Shown piece after piece: positions 1 to 8,899 of a stretch of DNA of 64,000 nucleotides. Source of the DNA: Bacteroidia bacterium (GTDB lineage Bacteria; Bacteroidota; Bacteroidia; J057); contig JAWKNO010000001.1 of NCBI GenBank assembly GCA_041391665.1, forward strand, positions 1,240,001-1,304,000, given 5' to 3'. Each line of letters begins with the position of its first letter. Within the stretch, counting starts at the first letter, position 1. The position numbers and the translations under genes are program-made. The notes under the pieces are model-generated. The model was given only the letters and a program-made list of their open reading frames with translations. It was not told where the DNA came from and searched no databases.

Positions 1-2
1 GA

Positions 3-1904
3 ACAACTTTTTATGATCCCACCTGCGGGTCCGGGTCGCTCCTGCTGAAGGCCATAGACGAAGCCGACGGAAAAGGTACAATTTACGGACAAGAAAAAGA
101 CGTGGCTACTGCTGCGCTTGCCCGTATGAATATGATCCTGCACGGGCAGGAGGCCATTGAAATTCACCGGGGGCAAAGCACCTTGTCTGACCCCTATTTT
201 ACAGAGAGTAACGGCCATCTGAAAACTTTCGATTTTGTGGTCGCTAATCCGCCTTTTTCTTCCAAAAACTGGGCAACCGGCTTCGACCCGCAAAATGATC
301 TGTACGGACGCTTTGAAAAAGATGATGATGAAACTGCCAAAACAGGCAGGGCCATTTATAAAACCCCACCCGACAAAAACGGTGATTATGCCTTTCTGCT
401 GCACATTCTCAAATCGCTGAAAAGCACCGGTAAAGGGGCTTGTATTTTGCCACACGGTGTCCTCTTCAGGGGCAATGCCGAGGCCGAAATTCGCAAGAGC
501 CTGATTTTACGCGGCTATATCAAAGGCATTATCGGGCTGCCTGCCAACTTGTTTTACGGTACGGGTATTCCGGCTTGTATAATTGTAATGGACAAAGAAG
601 GCGCCGGGGAACGCAAACATATCTTTATGGTGGATGCCAGCAAAGGTTTCATCAAAGACGGCAACAAAAACCGCTTGCGGGAGCAGGACATTCACAAGAT
701 CGTGGACGTGTTTAACAAACAGATTGAACTGCCCAAATACAGCCGACTGGTAAGTGTGGAAGAAATCAGCGACCCCAAAAATGATTTCAACCTAAATATT
801 CCGCGCTACATCGATAGTCAGGAAGCCGAAGACATACAAGATATTGAAGCCCATTTGCAGGGCGGAATCCCCAATCCCGACATCGATGCCCTGCAAGATT
901 ATTGGGATGTTTATCCTTCTCTCCGCGAAGAACTGTTCAGAGCAGATCGGAAGGGGTATTCCCAGTTAACCATTGAGGCTTCTCAATTAAAAAATATGAT
1001 TTTCTCCCATCCGGAATTCGTTTCCTTCAGCCAGGAAATGGATGCGGTATTTGATGCCTGGAAAACCAGAAATACCCGCCTTTTGAAGTCTTTAACAGCA
1101 GGTACACATCCCAGGCAAACCATACACCGCATTTCGGAAGATGTGCTGACTACTTACACTGGCAGAGCCCTGATGGACAAATACGATGTGTATCAGCACC
1201 TGATGAACTATTGGAATGAGGTGATGCAGGACGATTGCTATCAGATTTCAGCCGAGGGATGGAAAGCAGAACTCAGCATCATCAGGCAAACCAAATCTGC
1301 CACTGTGTGGGATTGCGATCTGGTGCCTAAATACCTGGTGATTGACCGCTATTTCCTTGCCGAAAAACAAGCCATTGAAAACATGGAAGCTGAAAAAGAA
1401 AGTATAGCCAATCAACTCAGCGAACTCGAAGAAGAGCACAATACCGAAGATGGCTACTTTGCCGAATTGGACAAAGTGAACAAAGCCTCCGTTAATGGTG
1501 AATTGAAAATTGTCAATGGTGAATTGAAGAAAGAGGCAAAAAATGCTCAATTACTGGATAAGAAAACGGTGCTGGAACGATACTTACAACTCATAGAAAC
1601 CCAAACCGAACTCAACAAAAAAATCAAAGAAGCCCAGGCCGGCCTTGACAAAGAAGTCATTGAGCGCTACAAAACCCTCTCCGAAGACGAGATCAGGCAA
1701 CTGGTAGTGGACGATAAATGGATGGACAGCATAGCGCGCAGCGTAAAAACCGAAATGGAACGCATCAGCCAACGACTGACCCAACGCATTAAAGAACTGG
1801 CAGAACGTTACGAAATGCCGCTGCCCAAACAAACGGATGAAGTGAAACAGTTGGAGGAAAAGGTAAGCCAACATTTACTTAAAATGGGATTTGTATGGAA
1901 TTAG
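3..1904 (+). CDS. hsdM: Type I restriction-modification methyltransferase subunit HsdM (5' partial)
   Basis: DNA adenine methyltransferase subunit of a type I restriction system; with HsdS it methylates host sites. The frame is open from the window edge, so the gene begins upstream. What remains starts just before AdoMet motif I (DPTCGSGSLLLK, bases 15-50), and motif IV NPPF lies near base 250, the order expected of N6-adenine methyltransferases. An internal GTG at 102 could be called as a start but would remove motif I, so I reject it. The C-terminal third is a charged, coiled-coil-rich tail, as in subunits that contact HsdS and HsdR. A short in-frame repeat (1491-1530, encoding VNGELKIVNGELK) interrupts this tail. 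The stop overlaps the next gene by 10 bases, so translation is probably coupled. Confidence 0.95.
   Translation, partial: TTFYDPTCGSGSLLLKAIDEADGKGTIYGQEKDVATAALARMNMILHGQEAIEIHRGQSTLSDPYFTESNGHLKTFDFVVANPPFSSKNWATGFDPQNDLYGRFEKDDDETAKTGRAIYKTPPDKNGDYAFLLHILKSLKSTGKGACILPHGVLFRGNAEAEIRKSLILRGYIKGIIGLPANLFYGTGIPACIIVMDKEGAGERKHIFMVDASKGFIKDGNKNRLREQDIHKIVDVFNKQIELPKYSRLVSVEEISDPKNDFNLNIPRYIDSQEAEDIQDIEAHLQGGIPNPDIDALQDYWDVYPSLREELFRADRKGYSQLTIEASQLKNMIFSHPEFVSFSQEMDAVFDAWKTRNTRLLKSLTAGTHPRQTIHRISEDVLTTYTGRALMDKYDVYQHLMNYWNEVMQDDCYQISAEGWKAELSIIRQTKSATVWDCDLVPKYLVIDRYFLAEKQAIENMEAEKESIANQLSELEEEHNTEDGYFAELDKVNKASVNGELKIVNGELKKEAKNAQLLDKKTVLERYLQLIETQTELNKKIKEAQAGLDKEVIERYKTLSEDEIRQLVVDDKWMDSIARSVKTEMERISQRLTQRIKELAERYEMPLPKQTDEVKQLEEKVSQHLLKMGFVWN
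1491..1530 (+). repeat. In-frame VNGEL-type repeat inside hsdM
   Basis: Two near-copies of a GTTAATGGTGAATTGAA unit in tandem encode VNGELKIVNGELK within the coiled-coil tail. Units built on TTAATGGTTAATT/TTGTCAATTG also occur in hsdS (3508-3541) and, as a pure heptamer array, after hsdS (4071-4140). From memory, such repeats are scattered through Bacteroidota genomes and enter genes without breaking the frame. Confidence 0.7.
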
Positions 1905-2905
1905 CACACTATAAAAATTTGCTTGATGACATCAAAAAAAGAATTCACCAGGCACAATCAAAAGCTTTGTACGCTATTAGTGCGGAGATGATATTGATGT
2001 ATTATGACATTGGAAATATGATAATTCAACGACAGAAAAGTGAAGGCTGGGGCAAAGGCGTAATTTCAAAAATAGCCAACGATTTGAAAAATGAACTATC
2101 CGAAGTAAAAGGATTCTCCAATAGAAACCTTGGCTATATGGTGCAGTTTGCCAGAGAATATTCCAATGTTTCAATTTTGCAACAGCCTGTTGCAAAATTG
2201 CCCTGGGGGCATACCATCGCTCTAATGCAAAGGGTAAAAGATAGCGAAAAACGAAATTGGTATGCCTGTAAAGCTTTAGAAAGTAATTGGGGAAGAGATA
2301 CTTTGGTACAAATGATTAAAACCAATTTAGCTGAAAGACAAGGCGATGCTGCACATAATTTTGCAATTACATTACCGGCGCCCCAATCGGAGTTGGCAAA
2401 GGAAACCTTAAAAAACCCCTATATTTTTGATTTCATGACCCTTTCCGATACCTTTTCGGAAAGAGAATTAGAGACAGAACTGATCAAACATATCGAGAAA
2501 TTTCTTTTAGAATTGGGTACCGGTTTCGCTTTTGTAGGCAGACAATATCCTCTTGCCATAGGGGATAAAGATTTTTACCTGGATTTACTTTTTTACCACC
2601 TCAAGCTGCGTTGTTTTGTAGTCATAGACCTTAAAAAAGGCGATTTCAAACCAGAATATGCTGGTAAAATGAATTTTTATTGCTCGGCAGTGGACGATCT
2701 GTTGCGACACCCTTCCGACAATTCAACCATAGGGCTTATTCTCTGCCAAAACAACAATAAAATATTTGCCGAATATGCCCTAAAAGACATCAACAAACCC
2801 ATAGGTATTTCGGAATACGAACTCACCCGCATATTGCCCGCAGCCATACAAAGCAGCTTGCCCTCTATCGAAGAACTTGAAAAAGAACTGCAACATGACA
2901 ACTAA
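1895..2905 (+). CDS. DUF1016 (YhcG-type) PDDEXK nuclease domain protein
   Basis: 336 residues, full length for the family. The N-terminal half is a helical DUF1016-type domain (ILMYYDIGNMI, GFSNRNLGYMVQFA) and the C-terminal half carries a PD-(D/E)xK nuclease-like core: GFAFVGRQY, then DKDFYLDLLFYH, then FVVIDLKKGDFKPEYAGKM, giving the D...(D/E)xK pattern. Such proteins often sit between hsdM and hsdS in Bacteroidota type I operons; their role there is not established, and an accessory nuclease or repair-like activity is an inference. It overlaps hsdM by 10 bases at its start and hsdS by 11 bases at its end, so it is an integral operon member. Confidence 0.9.
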   Translation: MELAHYKNLLDDIKKRIHQAQSKALYAISAEMILMYYDIGNMIIQRQKSEGWGKGVISKIANDLKNELSEVKGFSNRNLGYMVQFAREYSNVSILQQPVAKLPWGHTIALMQRVKDSEKRNWYACKALESNWGRDTLVQMIKTNLAERQGDAAHNFAITLPAPQSELAKETLKNPYIFDFMTLSDTFSERELETELIKHIEKFLLELGTGFAFVGRQYPLAIGDKDFYLDLLFYHLKLRCFVVIDLKKGDFKPEYAGKMNFYCSAVDDLLRHPSDNSTIGLILCQNNNKIFAEYALKDINKPIGISEYELTRILPAAIQSSLPSIEELEKELQHDN

Positions 2906-4073
2906 AAACGCATACAAACAAACTGAAGTAGGGTTGATTCCGGAGGATTGGGAGTGCAAAGACTTACAACATTACTTTTCATTTATATCATATGGATTTA
3001 CAAATCCAATGCCTACAGTTTCTGAAGGCGTATATATGATTACCGCCAACGATGTAAATGAAGGAAGGATAAAGTTTGAAACAGCAAGAAAAACGACAGA
3101 AGAAGCTTATAAATATTTATTATCAGACAAAAGCAGACCAAAGAAAAACGACATACTGCTAACAAAGGATGGTTCACTTGGTAGATTGGCGTTAGTTGGT
3201 GATGAAAAAATTTGCATTAATCAATCAGTGGCTGTGATAAGGCCAAATGATAAGATTTATCCATTATTTTTAAAATTACTGTTGGAAGACACTTATTATC
3301 AAAGGACAATGATTGATAATGCTGGTGGCTCAACGATCAAGCACATTTACATAACAATAGTAAACAAAATGCAGGTGGGGATTCCCCCCACCAAAGCAGA
3401 ACAAACCACCATCGCCACTGCCCTATCCGATGCCGATGCCTTGATAAGCAGTTTAGAAAAACTCATTGCCAAAAAGCGAATGATGAAGCAAGGGGCAATG
3501 CAAAAATTATTAATGGTTAATTGTCAATTGTCAATTGATAATGGGGGGTGGGAGGTGAAGAAGTTGGGGGATGTCTGTGACATAAGAAAAGGACAATTAA
3601 TTACTGAAAGTACAAGAATTAATGGTTACATTCCTGTTATTGCAGGAGGTAAAACACCTGCTTACTATCATAATAAACCAAATAGGTTCGGTAAAACTAT
3701 TACAATCAGTGGTTCTGGTGCAAGTGCTGGTTATGTTTCATTTCATAATTATCCAATTTTTGCATCTGATTGTTCAACAATTGAAGAAAGTGATACTTAC
3801 TCTATCGAATTTATTTTCTACTTGATGCAATTATTTCAAGATAAGATTTATAAAATGCAAACAGGTGGAGCACAACCACACATTCATCCAAGTGACTTAA
3901 ATCCGATTTTAATACCTATTCCTATAAATCAGGAAGAACAAACCCGCATCGCCACCATTTTATCCGATATGGATGCCGAGATAAGCGCCTTAGAAACCAA
4001 ATTGGAGAAGTACAAAAAAGTAAAACTGGGAATGATGCAAAATTTATTAACGGGGAAAATACGGCTTGTTTAA
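2895..4073 (+). CDS. hsdS: Type I restriction-modification specificity subunit HsdS
   Basis: Target-recognition subunit of the type I complex. Two target recognition domains are seen: the first follows TEVGLIPEDW (residues ~8-17), the second follows GGWEVKKLGDVCDIRKG (~residue 220 on). Each ends in the conserved helix of the family (PTKAEQTTIATALSDAD; QEEQTRIATILSDMDAE), giving the usual half-repeat architecture. I chose ATG 2895; an in-frame TTG lies 18 bases upstream. It overlaps the nuclease gene by 11 bases. The linker between the half-repeats carries an inserted in-frame repeat (3508-3541, MVNCQLSID). The TAA stop is the first three bases of a heptamer array, so changes in array length cannot alter HsdS. 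Confidence 0.93.
   Translation: MTTKNAYKQTEVGLIPEDWECKDLQHYFSFISYGFTNPMPTVSEGVYMITANDVNEGRIKFETARKTTEEAYKYLLSDKSRPKKNDILLTKDGSLGRLALVGDEKICINQSVAVIRPNDKIYPLFLKLLLEDTYYQRTMIDNAGGSTIKHIYITIVNKMQVGIPPTKAEQTTIATALSDADALISSLEKLIAKKRMMKQGAMQKLLMVNCQLSIDNGGWEVKKLGDVCDIRKGQLITESTRINGYIPVIAGGKTPAYYHNKPNRFGKTITISGSGASAGYVSFHNYPIFASDCSTIEESDTYSIEFIFYLMQLFQDKIYKMQTGGAQPHIHPSDLNPILIPIPINQEEQTRIATILSDMDAEISALETKLEKYKKVKLGMMQNLLTGKIRLV
3508..3541 (+). repeat. In-frame NCQLS-type repeat inside hsdS linker
   Basis: Contains TTAATGGTTAATTG followed by two TCAATTG units, encoding LMVNCQLSIDNG between the first helix and the second recognition domain of HsdS. It is related in sequence to the repeat in hsdM and to the heptamer array after hsdS. 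The insertion keeps the frame and falls in a linker, where length changes may shift the spacing of the two DNA half-sites. Confidence 0.65.
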
Positions 4074-4140
4074 TGGTTAATGGTTAATGGTTAATGGTTA
4101 ATGGTTAATGGTTAATGGTTAATGGTTAATGGTTAATGGT
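4071..4140 (+). repeat. Ten perfect tandem copies of heptamer TAATGGT
   Basis: Ten uninterrupted TAATGGT units, with partial units continuing to 4144. The first TAA is the hsdS stop codon; the last unit ends six bases before the ATG of the four-helix-bundle gene. A 7-bp unit is prone to slipped-strand length change. Here a change would alter only the leader before 4146, not a coding frame, unless translation enters from upstream. Confidence 0.95.
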
Positions 4141-4145
4141 TAATT

Positions 4146-4400
4146 ATGAATGATATGAAGGAGAATGTGATAAAAGCTAAAAGTTTTGGGTTTGCTATCA
4201 GAATAGTCAAGCTATTTCAATATTTACAGACCGAAAAGAAAGAGTATATTTTAAGCAAACAATTACTCAGAAGCGGCACAGGTGTTGGGGCTTGGGTACG
4301 TGAGGCTGAACATTCGGAAAGCAAGGCTGACTTTGTTCACAAATTAGCCATTGCTCAAAAAGAAATTAACGGAACCATTTACTGGTTAGAACTTTTATAG
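4146..4400 (+). CDS. Four-helix bundle protein (S23 / 23S rRNA intervening-sequence family), short
   Basis: 84 residues. The sequence shows the family landmarks in order: KSFGFAIRIVKLFQYL (helix 1), QLLRSGTGVGAWVREAEHSE (helix 2 and turn), DFVHKLAIAQKE (helix 3), and the opening of helix 4 (TIYWLELL). Members are normally ~115-125 residues, with a continuation after YWLELL; here a TAG follows at once, so helix 4 is cut short and the protein may be a truncated relic. The family is common inside restriction operons of Bacteroidota; its function is unknown, with a structural or RNA-binding role suspected. It sits between the heptamer repeat and hsdR. Confidence 0.8.
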   Translation: MNDMKENVIKAKSFGFAIRIVKLFQYLQTEKKEYILSKQLLRSGTGVGAWVREAEHSESKADFVHKLAIAQKEINGTIYWLELL

Positions 4401-4441
4401 CAACCCAACATTAACAACTAACCATTCATAATTAATCATTG

Positions 4442-7400
4442 ATGAAAGTAGGTCAAATAGAACGTACCACTCAAAACCGAGTCGTGAAGCTTTTTCAGGA
4501 AGTTTTGAAATACGGCTATTTGGGTAATCTGGAAAAAGAAGAAGACAACAGCAATATCAACGAAGTGTTGCTCACGGCTTACCTGACCAAAAAAGGGCAT
4601 AGCCAAAACCTGATTGGCAAAGTATTGTATGAGTTCAAAAAAATTGCCACCATCAACACCCATGACAACCTGTATCAGGCCAACAAAAATGTATATGCAG
4701 CACTACGATACGGCATCAATGTAAAGGAAGAAGCAGGGCAAAACAAAGAAACGGTTTACCTGATAGATTGGAAAAATCCGCTGGAGAATGATTTTGCCAT
4801 AGCCGAAGAGGTTACCATCAAAGGGCAGCAAAATACTCGTGGTGAGCAGAGTCGAACCAAACGCCCTGATATTGTATTGTACATCAACGGCATTGCCATT
4901 GGTGTTTTGGAGTTGAAACGAAGCACAGTTTCTGTTACAGAAGGCATACGTCAAAACAACGACAACCAGAAACACCTGTTCATCAAACCTTTTTACACTA
5001 CGATTCAGTTGGTGATGGCCGGGCAGGATGTGGAAGGGTTGCGATATGCAGCCATCGACACACCCGAAAAGTATTATCTGAAATGGAAGGAAATCAATGA
5101 AACAAATAACCCGAATGACACTTATCTGCTGGAATTGACCAAACCTATCCGGGAGCAAGCCGCCCAGGCAGAAAATCTACTGGATCAGAACCTTATTGAA
5201 ATGCTGGGCAAAGAACGGCTGCTCGAAATCCTGCATGATTTTGTAGTGTTTGACCGTGGGCAAAAGAAGTTTTGCCGCCCCAATCAATATTTTGGAATCA
5301 AAGCCGCCCGGGAACACATCCGTAACCGAGAAGGCGGCATCATCTGGCACACCCAGGGCAGCGGCAAAAGCCTGACCATGGTGTGGCTCACCAAATGGAT
5401 AAGGGAATACAATCCAAACGCAAGGGTACTCATCATTACCGATCGGGACGAGCTGGACAAACAAATTGAGAAAGTTTTCAAAGGCGTGGAGGAGCAGATT
5501 CTTCGCACCAAAAGCGGAGCCGATTTAATTGAGAAATTGAATGCCACCACGCCCTGGCTGTTGTGCTCACTCATTCACAAATTTGGCAACAAAGAAGAAA
5601 GTGCCGACAAAAAGAAAGACTACGACAGCTACCTTGAAGAATTAAAAAACAGCCTGCCAAGAGATTTTAAGCCTAAAGGCGATGTTTATGTGCTGGTGGA
5701 TGAATGCCACCGCACCCAAAGCGGAGACCTGCACAAATCCATGCGACAGATTCTGGGAGAAGATGCTTTATTTATTGGTTTTACCGGAACCCCGCTGATG
5801 AAGGCCGATAAGCAGAAGAGCATTGAAATTTTCGGCAGATACATTCACACCTACAAATTTGACGAAGCAGTGAAGGATGGTGTAGTGCTGGACTTGCGGT
5901 ACGAGGCCCGCGACATTGAGCAGAAAATCACTTCGGCAGACAAAATAGATTTATGGTTTGAGAGCAAAACCAAAGGGCTGACCGACTTTGCCAAAACCGA
6001 ACTCAAACAGAAGTGGGGCACGATGAAAAAAGTGTTTAGTTCGGTAGGTCGTTTGCAGAAAATTGTTGCCGATATTCTGATAGATATGGAAACCCGTGAC
6101 CGCCTGCAAAACGGCAGGGGCAACGCCATATTGGTATCGGACAGCATTTACAATGCCTGTCGTTTTTACCAGTTGTTTCAGGACGCAGGATTTACCCGTT
6201 GTGCCATTGTTACCTCATTTGCCCCCTCATACAGCGACATCAAAGGAGAAGGCGAAGGATACACCGAGAAACTAATGCAATACGACATCTATCAAAAGAT
6301 GCTCAACGGGAAAACCCCCGAAGACTTTGAAGATGAAGCAAAAAAACGTTTCACAGACGAGCCTGCACAAATGAAGTTGCTCATTGTGGTGGATAAGTTG
6401 CTCACAGGCTTTGATGCGCCCAGTGCTACGTACCTGTACATCGACAAGAGTATGCGGGATCACGGCTTGTTTCAGGCTATATGCCGCGTAAACCGCCTGG
6501 ATGGTGACGACAAAAATTATGGTTATATCATAGACTATAAGGATTTGTTTGGTAGTCTGGAAAGTGCCTATACGGATTTTACTTCTAAAGCATTTGAGGA
6601 TTACGACAGGGAAGATGTGGAAGGCTTGTTATCCGACCGGCTGGACAAAGGAAAAGAGCGCATGGGCGATGCCCTGGAAACCATCAGAGCCTTATGTGAA
6701 GCAGTGGCTCCGCCAAAAGGAACCCAGCAATACATTACATTCTTTTGTGGAAATCCGCAAGTCAAAGAGGATCTTAAAGACACGGAGCCAAAGCGGGTGG
6801 CGTTGTATAAAGCGGTTATTGCTTTAATCCGGGCCTATGCCAACATCGCCGATGAAATGGAAGAAGCCGGCTATACACCCGCACAAATTGAAAAAATAAA
6901 AGAAGAAATCAGGCATTATGAAAATGTCAGAAAGGAAGTTCAACTGGCCAGCGGCGACTGGGTGGATCTCAAGCAATACGAGCCGGCCATGCGGCATTTG
7001 ATCGACAGCTACATTGCCGCAGAGGAAAGCAAAAAGGTTTCTGCCTTTGATGATTTCAGCCTGGTGGAGTTACTGGTGAAAGATGGGCAGTCGGCACTGG
7101 AAAAACTGCCGGAAGGGATAAGGCATAACAAAGCAGCGATGGCAGAAACCATAGAGAATAACCTTCGAAAAGTAATCATTGAAGAAAGTCCGGCCAATCC
7201 GATTTACTATGAGAAAATGAGTGTTTTGCTGGAGGAATTGATTAAGCTGAGAAATGAAGAAGCAGAGGCCTATGAAGAATACCTGAAAAAAATCACTGAG
7301 CTGGCAGTAAAAATCAAAAAGCCGGAAACTAGTAGTGAGTACCCATCAAAAATCAATACACACGGGAAAAGGGCTTTGTATGACAACTTAGACCGGGATG

Positions 7401-7585
7401 AGGCATGCACACTTGTGATGGATCGTGAAGTAAAATACGGCAAACACGACGATTGGCAAGGCACGCTTTCAAAAGAAAAACACTTGAAAAACAAAGTAGT
7501 AAAACCTGTTTTGGAAAAGTATGACAAACTGGAAAAACTGGATCCTATTTTTGAAGTTATCAAACAGCAAAAAGAGTACAAGTAA
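4442..7585 (+). CDS. hsdR: Type I restriction endonuclease subunit HsdR
   Basis: ATP-dependent translocase and nuclease subunit of the type I complex. The N-terminal nuclease core has RPDIVLYINGIAIGVLELKR (~residues 140-162; D...E-x-K). The superfamily 2 helicase follows: Walker A TQGSGKSLTM (~305), DECHRTQSG (~420), FTGTPL (~446) and a later VVDKLLTGFDAPSATYLY block, then the C-terminal helical domain that docks on HsdM. At 1047 residues it has the normal length. I chose ATG 4442; a TTG one codon upstream is less likely. It is separated from the four-helix gene by 41 bases of low-complexity sequence rich in AACCATT/AATTAATC units, related to the nearby repeats. Intact with HsdM and HsdS, so the system is probably active. 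Confidence 0.96.
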   Translation: MKVGQIERTTQNRVVKLFQEVLKYGYLGNLEKEEDNSNINEVLLTAYLTKKGHSQNLIGKVLYEFKKIATINTHDNLYQANKNVYAALRYGINVKEEAGQNKETVYLIDWKNPLENDFAIAEEVTIKGQQNTRGEQSRTKRPDIVLYINGIAIGVLELKRSTVSVTEGIRQNNDNQKHLFIKPFYTTIQLVMAGQDVEGLRYAAIDTPEKYYLKWKEINETNNPNDTYLLELTKPIREQAAQAENLLDQNLIEMLGKERLLEILHDFVVFDRGQKKFCRPNQYFGIKAAREHIRNREGGIIWHTQGSGKSLTMVWLTKWIREYNPNARVLIITDRDELDKQIEKVFKGVEEQILRTKSGADLIEKLNATTPWLLCSLIHKFGNKEESADKKKDYDSYLEELKNSLPRDFKPKGDVYVLVDECHRTQSGDLHKSMRQILGEDALFIGFTGTPLMKADKQKSIEIFGRYIHTYKFDEAVKDGVVLDLRYEARDIEQKITSADKIDLWFESKTKGLTDFAKTELKQKWGTMKKVFSSVGRLQKIVADILIDMETRDRLQNGRGNAILVSDSIYNACRFYQLFQDAGFTRCAIVTSFAPSYSDIKGEGEGYTEKLMQYDIYQKMLNGKTPEDFEDEAKKRFTDEPAQMKLLIVVDKLLTGFDAPSATYLYIDKSMRDHGLFQAICRVNRLDGDDKNYGYIIDYKDLFGSLESAYTDFTSKAFEDYDREDVEGLLSDRLDKGKERMGDALETIRALCEAVAPPKGTQQYITFFCGNPQVKEDLKDTEPKRVALYKAVIALIRAYANIADEMEEAGYTPAQIEKIKEEIRHYENVRKEVQLASGDWVDLKQYEPAMRHLIDSYIAAEESKKVSAFDDFSLVELLVKDGQSALEKLPEGIRHNKAAMAETIENNLRKVIIEESPANPIYYEKMSVLLEELIKLRNEEAEAYEEYLKKITELAVKIKKPETSSEYPSKINTHGKRALYDNLDRDEACTLVMDREVKYGKHDDWQGTLSKEKHLKNKVVKPVLEKYDKLEKLDPIFEVIKQQKEYK

Positions 7586-7588
7586 ACC

Positions 7589-8317
7589 ATGGAAGAAGTA
7601 AAGGTTTTACAGATCACTTCCAATCTGAGTATTGATGTTGTGCGTAAAGACATCAGAAATATGCACCTCGCGGTATATCCGCCAACGGGCAGGGTTCGCG
7701 TTGCGGCGCCCCTGCGTGTAAATGACGAAGCGGTAAAGCTATTCGCCATTTCAAAAATCGCATGGATAAGAAAAAACCAGAGAAATTTCACCGCTCAGGC
7801 CAGACAGACGCCAAGACAATACAAAGAGAGGGAGAGCCACTATTTTTTAGGCAGACGTTATCTGTTAAGAATTACGGAACACGACGCCCCGGCAAAAGTT
7901 GAAGTAAAAACCAAAACCTATATTGACTTATTTGTAAGGCCTGATACCACAGCAGAACAAAAACAAGCCATCCTGACCGAGTGGTATCGCTCAGAATTGA
8001 AGAAGCTCGTTCCTCCGCTCATTGACAAATGGCAGGAAAAAATTGGCGTTAACATTAACGCATGGCACGTAAAACAAATGAAAACCAAATGGGGGACCTG
8101 CAATATTGAGCAAAAAAGAATCTGGATCAACCTCGAACTGGCAAAAAAACCCATTCATTGTCTGGAATACATTATTGTACACGAACTTATGCACTTATTT
8201 GAAAGACACCATAACGACCGTTTTTTGTCTTTAATGGAGAAACACATGCCTCAATGGAGATTTTATAAAGAAGAATTAAATCGTTTCCCTGTAAGCCACG
8301 GGGAATGGACATATTGA
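7589..8317 (+). CDS. YgjP-like (DUF45) zinc metallopeptidase
   Basis: 242 residues, typical length. The zinc-binding motif HELMHLFERHH (HExxH plus a downstream His) lies at ~residue 195, preceded by the family signature KMKTKWGTCN. It starts three bases after the hsdR stop, so it belongs to the restriction operon. YgjP/DUF45 genes often follow hsdR in bacteria; the substrate is unknown, and a role in turnover or control of the restriction complex is only an inference. No signal peptide, so cytoplasmic. Confidence 0.9.
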   Translation: MEEVKVLQITSNLSIDVVRKDIRNMHLAVYPPTGRVRVAAPLRVNDEAVKLFAISKIAWIRKNQRNFTAQARQTPRQYKERESHYFLGRRYLLRITEHDAPAKVEVKTKTYIDLFVRPDTTAEQKQAILTEWYRSELKKLVPPLIDKWQEKIGVNINAWHVKQMKTKWGTCNIEQKRIWINLELAKKPIHCLEYIIVHELMHLFERHHNDRFLSLMEKHMPQWRFYKEELNRFPVSHGEWTY

Positions 8318-8332
8318 CATCACCCCCCCCAT

Positions 8333-8899
8333 ATGGAGAAAAAAAATATCGTTTTTATCGGAAGAAGTTTAGACGGATTTATCGCCGGCAAGAATGGCGA
8401 GCTGGACTGGCTTGACGCTGTGCCCAATCCTGACAATGTCGAAATGGGTTATGAAAAACTTATGCAGGAAATTGATGCCATCGTCATGGGCAAAACCACA
8501 TTTGAGGTGGTATGCAACTTCGGTATAGAATGGCCTTATGTCAAACCTGTATTTGTATTAAGCTATTCCCTCAGCGCCGTTCCCGAAAACCTGAGCGGGA
8601 AAGTTTTTCTGCTTAAAGGAAATCCCCGCGAAATTCTGAGAAAAATCCACGAAAAAGGGTACTATAAGCTTTATATTGATGGCGGCAAAACCGTTCAGGA
8701 TTTTCTGAGAGAAGATTTGATTGACGAATTGCGCATGACGACTATCCCCATACTGCTCGGCGGAGGAATCCCGCTATTCGGAGATTTACCCCACCCGCTG
8801 GAATTTGAACATGTTGAGTCTCAGGTATTTTTAAACCAAATTGTACAAGACTGTTACCGGCGGAAAAGAAACCTTTCAACTACTCAAGACAATGAATAA
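8333..8899 (+). CDS. Dihydrofolate reductase-like protein (RibD C-terminal domain family)
   Basis: 188 residues. The N-terminus (NIVFIGRSLDGFIAGKNGEL) and the segments EIDAIVMGKTTFEV, LYIDGGKTVQDFL and MTTIPILLGGGIPLFGD match the NADPH-binding, DHFR-like fold of the RibD C-terminal/YyaP family. These small stand-alone members are predicted oxidoreductases; the substrate is not known and true folate reduction should not be assumed. It begins 15 bases after the metallopeptidase gene and its stop overlaps the start of the DUF2200 gene, so the two are translationally coupled. Confidence 0.85.
   Translation: MEKKNIVFIGRSLDGFIAGKNGELDWLDAVPNPDNVEMGYEKLMQEIDAIVMGKTTFEVVCNFGIEWPYVKPVFVLSYSLSAVPENLSGKVFLLKGNPREILRKIHEKGYYKLYIDGGKTVQDFLREDLIDELRMTTIPILLGGGIPLFGDLPHPLEFEHVESQVFLNQIVQDCYRRKRNLSTTQDNE

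Noticed and set aside
102..104. GTG as the start of hsdM
   Set aside because: The frame is open to the window edge and the upstream codons encode AdoMet motif I, so the gene starts outside the window.
4071..4144. CRISPR-like tandem repeat
   Set aside because: Units are 7 bp with no spacers; it is a simple heptamer array.
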